DNA of 64,000 nt, from positions 286,707,530-286,771,529 of the forward strand of contig OY992536.1 in the NCBI GenBank assembly GCA_963921195.1, read 5' to 3'. The DNA is from Pegoplata infirma. Its lineage: Eukaryota > Arthropoda > Insecta > Diptera > Anthomyiidae. Below, piece after piece: positions 25,301-35,640 of this stretch (position 1 is the first letter of the stretch; each line of letters opens with the position of its first letter). Position numbers and translations under genes: made by a program. The notes beneath the pieces were generated by a model. The model did no database searches. It saw nothing but the letters and a program-made list of their open reading frames with translations, and was not told the DNA's origin.

Positions 25301-28200
25301 GAGATTTTAAATGGTATAGAAAAAGCTTTAAGATAAAAAGCTTTTAATATTGGTTTTTAAGGTTTTCTTTAAAATGTTGGTATTATTCTAGCAGGCATTG
25401 AATGATGAATAACAATATTTATATAAAAAGCTTTTATACTAGCTTGAAGACAAAAAGTGCTAAGAACATTAAAATTTCCAAATAATTACTAAGAAATAGC
25501 ATAAAAAAACGCTTGATAATATTCTTATACATTTTAAACGGTACAAGAAAACATTTTTATAAAAAGCTTTTCTTGATTTCCTAAAGTATTTTCTAAACAT
25601 TACACCCAAAAAAAACATGGGTATTCAATACAAAAAATTTAACTAAATTTTAGTCCAAAAGGACATAGTTCAGAAATTGGTAACAAATACTAAAATTATT
25701 GAAACCAGTAAAAATTACTAATTTTAGTACTTTGAAGATACTAAAATTAGTAAATTATTAGTAGATTTTGGTACAAAAACACTTACTAAACCTTTTACTG
25801 TAGAATTATTTCGAGTGTAGCTTTATGTTAAAAGCTCTTTTTAAAATCTTGGGGATTTTCAAAAATTTGTTACAATTACTATATTATTTCATTTATATTT
25901 TAAATGATATAAAAGCATAAACAAAAAAAAAATAATCAAAAGATTTCCATTTTTTTGTAAAAAAATTATAAAATCATAAATTTTATTATTCCATTTAATA
26001 TAAAAATTTGTATGAAAATTCTCTTTCTTAATCTTGGATCATTTAAAAAACCTGTTTTAATAAAAAGTTTTAAAAAAGCTTTTATTTGAAAACTTTTTTA
26101 AAGCTTATCTTATTGAAACAATTTATAATTCAAAATATGTATATATTTCTGTTTTAACAATTTTTAAAAAAACACAAGATCCTTTCATAGTTTAAGCTAA
26201 AATCTTTTCTTTCTTGAATTTGATTCTATTGAAAGTTTTTGTATTTCAAAACTTTTTTTTACTAAAAGTTTTTTTTTTAAGATTTTAAAAACTAAGAATT
26301 ATTTAAAAAGGTTTTTTTGGAGCTTTTCAATATAAAGCTTTTTTAAAAGCTCTTGAGTATATTATTTTTTAGTTTTAAAACCATTTTATATTAAAAAGCT
26401 TTTGAAAAACTTTTGTTAATTTTTTTGTTTTTAACATTTTTCTTATTTTTTTCTAACTAGACTTACAAATAGCTAAAAAATTTTGCACTAAAAAATGTTT
26501 GTTAATCAAAAGCTTTTTTTATGTATTTGTTTCTGAGTATACTTTTTACATTTAACGATCTTTTTTACAAATAAAAAGTTTAGACAAAATTGTTACAAAA
26601 AAATCAGTTTAAAACTGTTTTATATTGAAAGCTTTTAAAAGCTTTATTCCAATTAAATTTTTATTTAAACAGCAAAAAATTCATTAAAACATCAGTTCAA
26701 AACTGTTTTTTATTAAAAAGCTTTTTAAGAGGGTTTTCAAGTTTAAGGCATTTTTTCTTATTTTTTTAGCTTATTTTTTATTAGTTCTTAACTTAGACAG
26801 CAATTCATTCATTTAAAATCATTTTAAAACAGTTTTTTAAAGCTTTTTAAAAGCTTTTTTCAAAATATTTTTTTGTTTTTAACTTTTTTCTTAATTTTTT
26901 ACAAACTAGATTTTGCTAAAAAAAACATTACACTGAAAGCGTAGAAAGGTTTTTTTCTTTCATATGTTTCCGAGAAATGTTTTCGTATTTTAAGCCATTA
27001 TTTCAAAGTTTTTTCAAATACAAAGTTGACAAAATATTTATAAAAAAAATCAGTTTAAAATAAAACAGTTTGATATTAAATGTTTTTAGAAAAGCTTTGT
27101 TTTCAATTTATGTAATTATTCTTATTTCTAGAATAATATAATCATAAAAAATCAGTTTAAAAGAGGTTTCTTTATAAAAAAGCTTTTTTTTTGTTTTTAA
27201 CATGTTTCTTAGTTTTTTACAACCTAGATTTAGCAAAAATTTTTACACTGAAAAATTTTTGTTAGTCTTAAGCTTTTTCATTTGTTCATTTGTTTCTGAG
27301 AAAAATTTTTCGCATTTTAAAACAATTTTTTTAAAAAATTTTAAGTTTTGACAAAATATTCAGAAAAAAATAATTTAAAAAAGGTGTTTTATTAAAAAGC
27401 TCTTTTAGAATCTTTATATATGACATTTTTAGTTTATTTATTAAGTTTTTAACTAAAGCAGTAATATATTGATAAAAAAAAAAATAATTTTTTTATGAAA
27501 AAGCTTTTTTCAATTTTTTTTGTTTTAAACATTTTTCTTAGTTTTTTATAAACTAGATTTGGGAAAAATTTTAAAAAATCATTTAAAAACTATTTTTATT
27601 AAAAAGCTTTTAAAAGCTTTTTTCAAATTTAAGTCATTTTTCTAATATTTTTAATTTTTATTTATTAAAAAGCTTTTTTAAATTTAAGGCATTTTTCTTA
27701 TTTTTTAGGTAATTTAGAAATTTTTCTAATAATTTTATTAATAAAAAAAAAACTTTTTTTATGAAAAAGCTTTTTTCAATTTTTTTTTTGTTTTAAACAT
27801 TTTTCTTAGTTTTTTACAAACCAGATTTGGGAAAAATTTTAAAAAATAATTTTAAAACTATTTTTAGTAAAAAGCTTTTAAAAGCTTTTTTAAAATTTAA
27901 GTCATTTTTGTAATATTTTTAACTTATTTGTTTAGTTTTTATAAGAAATCAGTTTAAAACTGGTTTTTATTAAACAGCTTTTGAAAAGCTTTTTTCTCCA
28001 TTTAAGGCATTTGTCTTATTTTTTAGGTAATTTAGGAATTTTTGAAATAATTTTAACTAATTTTTTTTGGATTTTATAAGAAATCAGTTTAAAACTGTTT
28101 TTTATTAAACAGCTTTTGAAAAGCATTTCTCAATTTAATGCATTTTTCTTATTTTTTAGCTAATTTTTAGTTATTTTTTAGTTTTTAACTTAAGCAGCAC
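25300..28200. repeat. M3 array b: AAAAGCTTTT palindromes with about 250-bp units
   Basis: AAAAGCTTTT and AAAGCTTTTTAAAAGCTTTT-type doublets throughout. From 26390 a longer unit recurs: TTTTTGTTTTTAACATTTTT, CTTATTTTTT, ACAAACTAGATTT and CAGTTTAAAACTGTTTTTAT blocks, at about 26420, 26870, 27185, 27520, 27785 and 28010. The block closest to the exon ends about 190 bp before it. Confidence 0.75.
25601..25819. mobile_element. 219-bp MITE with TACACCC/TACACTC ends (copy 1)
   Basis: Begins TACACCCAAAAAAAACATGG and ends GAATTATTTCGAGTGTA, so the termini are short inverted repeats with the sequence TACACnC. The body (TTAGTCCAAAAGGAC, ATACTAAAATTAGTAA) is nearly the same as the copy at 53548-53781, about 28 kb away. 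Probably a TA-target Tc1/mariner-type MITE; it sits inside the M3 array. Confidence 0.85.
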
Positions 28201-28393
28201 TATTTTTTAGTTTTACACTCAAACCAAATTTTTTCTTATTAGTCATTAACAGAAATAATCACTACAACCATTAGCATCATTATGAACCCCTGCATAGTTT
28301 ATATAAAAAAAAAATCTCAAAATGAAAAATTTGAAAACTAATCAAATCCCGTTCTTCTCTCTTCTCTTTTCTTCCTCTTCAACACTACAATAG

Positions 28394-28579
28394 GTACATG
28401 AATTATGCGATAATTTCTGTCATCGATATATATCATGTTTAAAGGGTAAAATGCCAATAGATTTAGTAATTGACGAACGGGACACCACCAAACCACCAGA
28501 ATTGGGTTCAGCTAATGGTGAAGGAAGAAGTAATGCCGATTCAACATCACACACCGATGGAGCTAGTACACCAGACGTT
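28394..28579 (+). CDS. hth: homothorax exon: end of MEINOX domain and linker (186 nt)
   Basis: Third hth exon, 62 codons in phase 0. It opens with [19 protein letters not shown] and [11 protein letters not shown], the C-terminal half of the HM domain shared with vertebrate Meis. It then runs through a linker rich in Gly/Ser/Thr ([19 protein letters not shown]) ending STPDV, essentially identical to my memory of Drosophila Hth. The acceptor is a long CT tract and CAATAG ending 28393; the donor is GTGAGT at 28580. The last four exon bases (28576-28579) are part of the conserved stem that covers the donor. In Drosophila the next exons encode the rest of the linker and the TALE homeodomain. They are not found up to 64000, so the following intron is at least 35 kb or runs past the window. 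Confidence 0.96.
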
Positions 28580-28699
28580 GTGAGTACCCCCTTCGCGGGA
28601 GCACATGGTCCTATATTGGCGAGCTACAATGCGGTGGTGCACCCATGTTCGTAGTACGATAACGACCTTCTTGCAAAAACGAAGCGGGTGCTCACAATG
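28576..28699 (+). promoter_or_regulatory. hth: Ultraconserved hth 5' splice-site stem-loop
   Basis: Exon end plus first 120 nt of intron form a strong hairpin. Positions 28576-28595 pair with 28680-28699: 20 positions with 17 Watson-Crick pairs, two G-U wobbles and one C-C mismatch (28590/28685). The whole donor GTGAGT is buried in the stem. Inside the loop, ACATGG (28603-28608) can pair with CCATGT (28643-28648). This corresponds to the hth exon-intron element reported as the longest fly/mosquito ultraconserved match, predicted to form a stem-loop and associated with intron retention (recalled literature). Its role is presumably to weaken U1 access and so set the ratio of full-length to homeodomain-less mRNA. 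Confidence 0.9.
28580..28654 (+). CDS. hth: Intron-retention C-terminal tail of homeodomain-less Hth
   Basis: Reading on through the 28580 donor without splicing stays open for 24 codons: [10 protein letters not shown], then [14 protein letters not shown] and TAG at 28652-28654. A retained-intron transcript would therefore encode an Hth with a complete HM domain but no homeodomain. Homeodomain-less Hth isoforms, and high retention of this intron, are described in Drosophila (recalled, not checked here). The base composition of 28580-28700 is far more GC-rich than the flanking intron, consistent with strong constraint on both coding and RNA structure. AATAAA signals occur downstream (for example near 29410 and 29746), but I cannot tell which is used. 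Confidence 0.75.
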   Translation: MSTPFAGAHGPILASYNAVVHPCS

Positions 28700-31600
28700 C
28701 CCTGGGATTAAAAAATAATTTCAAAAAAATTAAAAAAAAAAAAAAACACACAAAATCTATAAAAAATTAAAACAAAAAATTAAATAATTAAAACAAAAAA
28801 TGTGTAAATTACCAAAAATTTTTAAAAAAATTAACAAAAAAAAAAAAACCGAAAACATAAAACCACGTTTTAAATAATACAAAAAAAAAAAAAAGAAAAG
28901 ATTGCAACACGTATAGCTTTACTTACCAACAAAAAAAAAATACACTCTGTAAAACAACAAAACAACAAAAATTTTATTTTTGTTAACTCAGAAAGTGATT
29001 TATTGAAGCAGTTTGAATTGTATACATACACTCAAAACAAAAAGTGCGTACAATTATTTTATTTTTTTTTTTAAGTTGTTATAAAAAAAAAAAAATTGCA
29101 TTGGAAAAAGCTAAAAATTTTAATTTATTGCAGGATTTTCTTTAAAATATATATATAAATAATTTTTTTTTGTTTAATATTAAAACTCTATACGTGCTGC
29201 AATTTTTTTTTTCGAAAATATTTTTTTAAAGTGGATAAATTTTATGAATTTTTTTTTTTTTTTTTTTGAAAGAAAAATGTTTAACAAAAAATTAAGAAAA
29301 GGAAAAAGAAAAACAAAAATATTTTTTTTTTTTGGTGAAATTGAAGGCAATAATTCAAAATTAAAAAAAAGTTATTTAATTTTTTTTAAAAAAAAAGAAG
29401 CCATTTATAAATAAAAAATATTTTTGTTTTTTTATATTTTACTATATAAAAATTGTAATATAATACAAAAAAAAAAAAAATACAACAATCATAAACATTT
29501 TTTGATTAAAAATTAAAAAAAAAAAAAAAACAAATTGTAAAAAGTACCGCAACTTCACAAAAAAAAAAAGAAAAAAAAAAAATTAACTTAAAAATTAAAA
29601 CAACTTCGTTTTTGCAAGAGGCCCATATAGCTCGCCAATATAGTATATAAAAAATTTACTTTTTTTTTAACCTACTAATATTTGAAATATTTAAAAAAAA
29701 AAAACAGAAACATATTTTTACTAATACCTTTTAAGGAAAGTATATGAATAAAAAAAAAAAGCTTTTAACTGTAATTAATTTTAATATCTAGGACTTTACA
29801 TCATTTTTGCTGGAGTTTGAGATATAAAAAAATTAAAAAAAGCTTTAAGCTTTTTTTTTTGGTTATTCATATATATATTCTTTAATACAACTAACAAAAA
29901 AATTTTAATTTTTTTTTTTATTTTTTATATTTTTGTTTTACAAAAAAACCCAATTTATAAAACCTTTTGCTTTCGTCCCCCTTTATTTTTAACCATGAAA
30001 TTTTTTCTTGGGTGTTTAATATACTGAATTACAAATTGTTTTTCTTTTTTTGTAATTTTCTATATTAAAAAAAAGGAATCACAACAACAATTTAAACCCT
30101 TGGAGCAAACTTATGCCAGTTATCGTATTAAAAATGAGGCAGATTTTTAGTTTCAGTTAAAACAGAATCTTACCCTGAAAACAAAAATAAATTAGTAAAG
30201 CAAGTGTTACAAATATTTTTAACAAACCAGATATACGTAAATAACAATATTACCAAAAGTATACGATTTTTTCTAAAAAAAAAAAACAAACTAACTAACA
30301 AAACGTCCTTTTTTTCAAAGTTTTTTTTTTTCTCAAAAAAAAAAAAAAAAAAAAAAAACTTGCCAAATATTTTTTTTCTTTTAAATTTTTATAATTTTTT
30401 TTTATAATTTAAATTTTAACAAAATAAAAAAAAAAACACAAAAAAAACTTAAGTTCAAATAAAAAGTATACGAATATTCTTAAAAAAAACAAATAATTTA
30501 TTATAAATATTTAAAAGAAAAAAAAAAAAAAAAAAAAACTTGTAATATATACAAAAAAAAAAAAAAACAAGTATTTAATATTAGTCTTACCACTAAAAAA
30601 TAAACGTTTTACATTTTTAAAATGCAAAAAAAAATCTTCATTACAAAAAAACTCTCTTTACTCCTTACAAAAAAAAAAAAAAAAAAAAAAAAAAACGCAA
30701 GTAGTATTTTAAAATCAAACAAATTTCCTTTAAAAGAAAACGATATACGTAATTAAAAATTTCCTTAATGAAAAAAAAGCTTTTTTTTTCATTAAAGAAA
30801 CTTCCTTATATACCTAAACGACCTAATCATTTAAATAATTTTTTTTTTTTTTTAATTTTTTTAAAAAATTAAAAAAAAAGAACAAAAAAAATCTTAAACT
30901 TACTCTACTCTAAACTAAAGTACTTAATCTAAAACACAGAAAAAAAAATGGTTACTAAAACAAACAAAACTTTAAACTCTATATATATATAGGTAAATAC
31001 CCTTAAAGAAAAAGCTCTTTTAAAAGCTTTTTTTTTTACATAAAACTTTAGTTAATAGGTTTATATATATAAAAAAAACTAAAAACTATACCACAATTTT
31101 GAAAAGCTATATGGGCAGGATGACGAATAAATAATTAACTCTAAATTATACATAAAAAAACGCGTTAAAAAGCTTTTGTTATAAGTTGCTTAAAAAATCT
31201 ATAATTTTCTTTTAAAAAAAAAATAGTTGTTGTACTTTATGATTAAAAACAAAAACGCATAAACTCTTCTTAATACAAAAAAATAATTTTAAAATTATTC
31301 TAAAACCCCTAAAAAAAAACTTTTTACAAAAATTATACGATAAAAGCTTTGCTTTGTTTTATTTTTAATTCTTTATATTATTATTAAAAAAAAAAAGAAA
31401 AGAAAATCTTAATACTTCCTAAAATATTATTATTTTTTTTTTATTTGTTTATTGTTGTCTTTATGTTATTTTATATAAAAATCTTAAAAAAAAAAATCTT
31501 AAAAAAAAAAATACACAAAAACCCTGAAATACGTAATATTTTATTAGGTGATATTTTATACAATTATTTTTTTATATATATATAAATATGGTTTTTATTA

Positions 31601-32450
31601 TTATTTTTATTTTCTCTTTAAAAAACAAAAAAAAAACTTAAAACTTTTCTCAAGTTTTTTTTATATTTTATTATTATTATTTTTTTTTTTTAACTTTAGT
31701 TTTTAGCAAAATTGTAATAAAACGCAATCAAAAACAGTAAATTTGTAATAAATTTTTTAAATTTTGAAACACAAAAACACACACTAATGGTTATACGAAA
31801 AAATACATTTTTAAATGTAATAATTTTAATTAATTTGTATGTATACTAAAAAATATTAAAAATACAGTAAAGAAAAATAAAAACAAAAATCAAGAAAAAA
31901 TTAATATAATTAATATAAATTTATTATTAATCTTAAAACAAAAAAATAACAAGAATGAAAAAAAAAAAAAGAAAAGTTAGCCAATAATTAAAAAATATAT
32001 ATAAAAATAATATATTTCAAAAATAAAATTGAAAAAAAAAAATTAAAAAAAAGTTTTGTTATTTCACATAAATTATAAGAAGTATTACAAAATTTACAGC
32101 TATGGAATTCAAACGGAAATGGATAATGGAAGGAATTTTTGCTAATCGAAAGAAGTCCTGGAAGTCGCTTATTTGCTTAATTTTCAACTCAACAAATCAT
32201 CATGTATAGAGCTACTACAATTATATTTTAATTTATAAATTATAATTTCTAATCATTTAAAAAATTCGAATTAGATTGTTTTAAAATTGTCGATGTAAAA
32301 CGGCAACTTATTTTCATTCAAATATTTTTTTATTATAAAGCAAAAATAATGTAAATTATATTAAAAACAAAAAAAAACTTTCAAATCCTGATATATTTAA
32401 AAATTATGCCAAAACTCTAAAAACAATTCACAAAAGTCCCAAAAAAAACA
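28700..32450. other. A/T homopolymer-rich intron after the hth exon
   Basis: Almost pure poly-A/poly-T with tracts longer than 20 nt (for example 30336-30358, 30669-30694). The only complex-sequence island is 29604-29643, described separately. AATAAA signals are frequent and could serve a retained-intron transcript. Confidence 0.6.
29604..29643 (+). promoter_or_regulatory. Downstream complementary element able to pair with the hth splice-site element
   Basis: A 40-nt island of ordinary base composition in the middle of A/T homopolymer sequence. Positions 29628-29643 (TAGCTCGCCAATATAG) are perfectly complementary over 16 nt to 28611-28626. Positions 29604-29621 are complementary to 28667-28684 over 18 positions (17 Watson-Crick, one wobble). 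Order and polarity are right for a continuous two-helix duplex closing a loop of about 920 nt. The second helix uses 28680-28684, which also sits in the local stem hiding the splice donor, so the two structures compete. I know of no description of this partner but cannot search. Confidence 0.8.
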
Positions 32451-32459
32451 AAAATATCC

Positions 32460-33220
32460 TTAGCAGTTGCTACCCTGTAGGAAAAGTCCAAAATCCCTTT
32501 TTTCGTGACTGGTGAAAACGGGATATATCATAAAAATACCTATCACGGGACAGATCATAATTAGACTTATTATAAACTGTCTCAAAAAACTTATCCTGTA
32601 ACTGGAGACAATAAGACAAAACTAAAATCTTCTAAGTCCATACACATTTTTTTGCGTTTTTTAGTAAAAAATTTCATCAAAAATTATTTAAGAAAAAAAA
32701 AATTTCATGAATTTTGAAAAATTTTACAACTACCAAAAATGTATTTGAAAATTTTCGTAGTCCCGGACAAACAATTCTTGTGCATTTTTGGAATAACAAG
32801 TTAAAAAAATAAAAAATGTTCTAAGTCCAGTTCACAAAAAATAACAAGTAAAAAAATAAAAATTTTAAATTTTCTAAGTTTCGAGAATTTTCTAAGTCCC
32901 GTTCACAAAGATGTTTGGCAATTTTTTGGAATAAAAAATTTATTAAAAACGCCAAAATCTTTTGTACAAAATTTTCAATATCCAAAAAAAAGTGGAAACA
33001 GCTATGATGTTTTCCTAAGGGATGTCCAGTTACATGTCACAAGTAATATATCCGGGAGTGAGATATTACCTAACAAAAGTGATAGGTATTTTTATATGAA
33101 AGTTGCCGAGTTTAAGATAGGTGTTAAGGGTCCAGGTGATAGGTCACGTGACCTTTCATGGACCTATCAATTTTTTTTTTTAAGAATTGATCATCTTGAA
33201 TGCAAACAGATCCCCTCAGA
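32460..33220. repeat. Degenerate dispersed repeat with inverted AAAAATACCTATCAC
   Basis: AAAAATACCTATCAC at 32535-32549 is inverted at 33079-33093. Between them CTAAGTCC / TTCACAAA phrases recur (32630, 32820, 32880). It looks like a decayed transposon with subterminal inverted repeats; termini and target duplication are not clear. Confidence 0.4.
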
Positions 33221-33319
33221 TTAAAAATGAGCGATATTTTCATACCTATCATCAAATATTTTTCTATTATCAAATATTTTAAATAACAGTTACATGCAAT
33301 ATCGTTCTATTCTGTTAAT

Positions 33320-34440
33320 ATTTCACAATCAGTACATAGGTTAGGCAAGTGGACAGCTCACTTGGGTCCTTCAATAAACGTGGTCCCGTTGTGTTACCTA
33401 TAAAAGAGATGAGGAAAGGAAAATATAGGGGTAGGAGACAGAAAAGATTAAGAAAACATAAAGAAAAGAGTAATGCTCAAGTGACCTCACTGGGATCCGA
33501 GCTGAACCGCTCAGAATCCCTGATGAACGAGTTTATCCTGTTCACATCCATGCCGGATTGACACGTCAAATCTGCCAGTATCGGACTGTCAACATGTTTG
33601 GCTCTCCGATGGGCGTATGTCGGCCATTTGCATAGGAAGTGCGATGCCGTATCTTCCTCCTCCACGTGCTGAAATCCCACACAGTAGTCATTGTGTGGGA
33701 TTCCCATTTTACTGGCGTGTACGCCAAAGCGTGCACTGTGCCCCGTAACGGCTGCAACTAGGTTGCGTAGTTAGTTTCGGGACAGTTGAATGATCTTACC
33801 CGTGCGCCGGCGATCAAATGAGGGCCGCACCATCCTCGTGTTAAAACACGTGGATTCACTTCGCCATCTGTCATTAGCGATCTGAAATAGTAAATTTTCA
33901 TTTCGCCGCTTGCTCGCATTGAGAGGAAGTAGAGTCGTCCCATGCCTGGCTAATTCATCGGCAACACTGTTGCCATTTATACCCATATGTCCAGGCACCC
34001 AAATGAGTGCCAGATTAGAATGTCTCGCCATCTCATTGCGAGACGCCCGGCATTCTTGGACAATTCTTGATGTGGTAGTCACACCTGCTAGGGATTTAAT
34101 AGCCGCTTGGTTGTCGGTGAAAATACAGATATCCCTGAGTGATATCCGTTGGCACCCTAACCAGTCCGCAGCCCGTTTTATAGCCATGATCTCGGCCTGA
34201 AATACGCTACACTGGTCCGGTAGTCGAAATGAGAGCCAGTAGACTCACAAAAACGCCACCCCCACTCGGCCGTCCATTTTGGAGCAATCAGTAAAACTTT
34301 AAGTGTCTCCTTTGGAATGTCGAGACCCTCTGTCCATTCGGACCTGTCCGGAATCCTTGATTCCTCAGTAGATAAGTAGTATGCAAACAGGGTTGCCTTG
34401 GATACATATGTGCAAGGATTAGTGACAGCACACGAAGTAA
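33320..34440 (-). pseudogene. LINE retrotransposon fragment: RNase H and C-terminal zinc-knuckle region
   Basis: Decayed non-LTR retrotransposon pol end on the minus strand, 5'-truncated. The 34187-33771 frame carries an RNase H domain: FQAEIMAI (with the catalytic Glu, just upstream of the internal Met), FTDNQAAIKSL (Asp), then WVPGHMGINGNSVADELA (His, Asp). It then loses frame near 33770. The reading resumes in another frame with GHCAFGVH-like sequence, MGIPHNDYCVGFQHVEEED and HFLCKWPTYAHRR, the C-terminal Cys/His motif seen in I/R1/LOA-type elements, and stops at 33478. The 3' UTR ends near TAGGTTAGGCAAGTGGACAG (33340). Upstream, FTDCSKMDGRVGVAF-like sequence (34290-34240) is the RNase H start with stops. 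The element is dead: frameshifts and stop codons. The domain order places it in an RNase H-bearing clade, not Jockey. Confidence 0.88.
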
Positions 34441-35640
34441 AATAAAATTTATGAAATAGAAAATTTAATGAATTTTCTTTTTATTAAAATTGTTTTCATT
34501 AAATGTATGAAAATTGTAAATGCAATGAAATTTTTCATAAATTTTATAAAAAAAGATCAATCATCTAATAAAAAAAATAACACAACTGAAGATTTTGAAA
34601 AAAACTTGATGCGACTGTGCCGCGACCTAATTCAGTTAATTGCTATTATTCTAGTGATCACAAATCTGGTCTCCAAACTTTTCCATCACATCAGCTTTTT
34701 GAGAAAATTGAGGTCAAAGTTCAAAAAAATCGCCATTTTGGGCATTTGTAACAACTCGTAGCGGATGAATTCGATGTGATATCGACTTAAAAAAAAGTCG
34801 AGGGTAAAGCTTAAACATTGCTCTTAAGAATGCTGAACTTATTTGGTCAGTCGCATTAACTCTTTGGGCACCAATTGTCTCTCAGTGATGTCTTATTCAC
34901 AAAAAAAAATTTTTTCCGGTACAAAAAAAAACTTTATGCGAATGTAATGCCACCTTGTACACATGATTAAAATTACTCTCCACTTTACAAATCCGCTTTT
35001 CAAACTTTTCCATTACATTAGGTTTTTGAGAAATTTTAATACAAAAAATATCGTTTTTGGACATATTTGACAACTCAAGCGAATGTGTTGACGACTTAAA
35101 AAAAACCGATGTGCTGACGTCTTAAAAATAAGTCAAAGGAAAAGCTCAAACATTGATCTTTAAGATGTATAACTCATGCAGTCAACCGCTTTAACCGTTG
35201 GATCACCAATTGTCTTTTATTTTTCCCCAAAAAATTTTTTTGCGATAAGGCGACTGACCAAATGAGTTCTCGATCTTAAAAAGTAATGTTTCAGATTTAA
35301 CCTCGACTTATCACATCGGGTTCAACCGCTATGAGTTTCCAAAAATGCACAAAACGGGGATTTTATTAACTTTGACCTCAATTTTCTCATTTTTGACCAG
35401 CAGAACTATTGTAATCAAGTGTATAAGGTCGCCTCTCAGTCGCATTTTCGAGGTTTAGTAGTGTAATTGTTCACTTCTAATGAATGTTTGAACTAAATAT
35501 TTGTTCACTTCTATCGAATGTTTTAAAGGTATGAAAATTTTCATAACTATAATGAACAAAAATTCTTCTGTAACAATGATTTGAAAATAATGGTTACTGA
35601 GAACGACGTTCCTCAATTATAACTATATCGCTCAATTAGT
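34441..35640. repeat. Complex repeat with tandem and inverted subunits
   Basis: A block of about 330 bp is present twice in direct order (34600-34910 and 34930-35250; shared CTTTTCCATYACATYAG, AACAACTCGYAGCGG-like and GACTTAAAAAAAA phrases) and once inverted (35230-35460, reading TTTGACCTCAATTTTCTCAT). Ends on both sides resemble the 42.0-43.3 kb element (GAATGTTTGAAC, CATAACTATAATGAACAAA). Probably one non-autonomous element that expanded internally. Confidence 0.6.

Noticed and set aside
33910..34200. 96-codon plus-strand frame
   Set aside because: Antisense shadow of the LINE RNase H domain on the minus strand.
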